NCBI GenBank assembly: GCA_032052615.1
Contig: DAMBWF010000026.1
Coordinates: 1-5,347, forward strand
Direction: 5' to 3'
DNA from: Pseudomonas_T sp032052615
Lineage (GTDB): Bacteria > Pseudomonadota > Gammaproteobacteria > Pseudomonadales > Pseudomonadaceae
DNA length: 5,347 bases
Shown here: positions 5,065-5,347 of the stretch, one piece after another
Position numbering within the stretch: the stretch's first letter is position 1
How the letters are laid out: each line of letters starts with the position of its first letter
The notes under the pieces: generated by a model
The model's input: only the letters and a program-made list of their open reading frames with translations
Databases searched by the model: none
Told to the model about the DNA's origin: nothing
Translations under genes and position numbers: made by a program

Positions 5065-5347
5065 ATGGCTCATCTCGTCGAAACCATGGCCTACGCTGGC
5101 GCTACCCCGTGGCATGGCCTGGGCAATCAGCTCACCCAGAAACAGCCTATCGAAGTCTGGCAACGCGAAGCCGGCATGGACTGGCAGATCCTGGAAAGCC
5201 CCGTGCATTTCAAGTCGGATGCGGTCGGCCACCTGGTCGCGATCCACTCCTTCCCCGAACAGAAGGTGCTGTTCCGTTCTGACACCAAGGCCCCGCTGTC
5301 GGTGGTCTCGCAGCGCTATCACACCGTGCAGCCTCGTGAGGTATTGG
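5065..5347 (+). CDS. DUF932 (TIGR03299, phage/plasmid-like) protein, N-terminal part
   Basis: ATG at 5065 preceded by AAGGAA (5051-5056) at eight bases. The frame is open to the window edge, giving 94 codons. The start MAHLVETMAYAGATPWHGLG, then FRSDTKAPLSVVSQRYHTVQP, is the typical N-terminus of DUF932 proteins (TIGR03299), which are usually around 300 residues, so most of this one lies outside the window. The family is common on phages, plasmids and integrative conjugative elements; its biochemical role is not established, though genes near it often concern DNA recombination. Codons strongly favour G or C at the third position, as in the preceding gene. It marks this side of the window as element backbone. 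Confidence 0.92.
   Translation, partial: MAHLVETMAYAGATPWHGLGNQLTQKQPIEVWQREAGMDWQILESPVHFKSDAVGHLVAIHSFPEQKVLFRSDTKAPLSVVSQRYHTVQPREVL

Noticed and set aside
1..5347. CRISPR array, tRNA, rRNA, insertion sequence ends or attachment-site repeats
   Set aside because: I found no regularly spaced repeats, no tRNA cloverleaf with matching T and D arms, no transposase frame and no flanking direct repeats.

Overview
The window looks like part of a proteobacterial, probably Pseudomonas-like, integrative element. A two-gene fragment of element backbone lies on the + strand at the right. To its left lies cargo of four co-directional genes on the - strand, most easily read as a phage-defence island. 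The assignment rests on recognisable protein families, not on a database match. The backbone is a glycine-zipper zinc-ribbon protein (4643-4972) and the start of a DUF932/TIGR03299 protein (5065 onward, cut by the window edge), a pairing I associate with ICEclc/PAGI-type elements. The base composition changes: the line at 4681-4740 is 39/60 G+C, while the line inside the RT gene at 3121-3180 is 23/60.

Right-hand cargo: a two-gene operon, a SLATT-like membrane protein (4086 to 3547) followed by a UG/Abi-type reverse transcriptase (3547 to 2183) with a complete YVDD active site. The genes share one base (TAATG). A SLATT-type putative membrane effector beside a stand-alone RT is a known architecture among defence-associated RTs (DRTs). 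I recall a DRT10 label for such pairs but cannot confirm it here. DRT2 and DRT9 use a structured non-coding RNA as template. Directly upstream of the SLATT gene (4140-4366) is a dense set of nested inverted repeats whose wobble pairs mostly favour a - strand RNA, so this is my leading candidate for such an RNA.

Left-hand cargo: a second two-gene unit on the same strand, a probable PD-(D/E)XK nuclease (start chosen at 1800, ends 757) and a protein with a SAP-like N-terminus (755 to 9), separated by one base. The nuclease ribosome binding site lies inside a strong hairpin (1801-1840).

Between the two units (1801-2182) there is no convincing gene but a second highly structured block (1936-2098), followed by a + strand terminator-like sequence (2102-2142). 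Its strand is unresolved. It may be the leader of the nuclease operon, a 3' RNA of the RT unit, or an independent RNA.

A reasonable model is an RT plus RNA that senses or responds to infection, with the SLATT protein as membrane effector, next to a nuclease/DNA-binding pair that is either an independent defence system or a partner of it. The sequence alone does not decide this.
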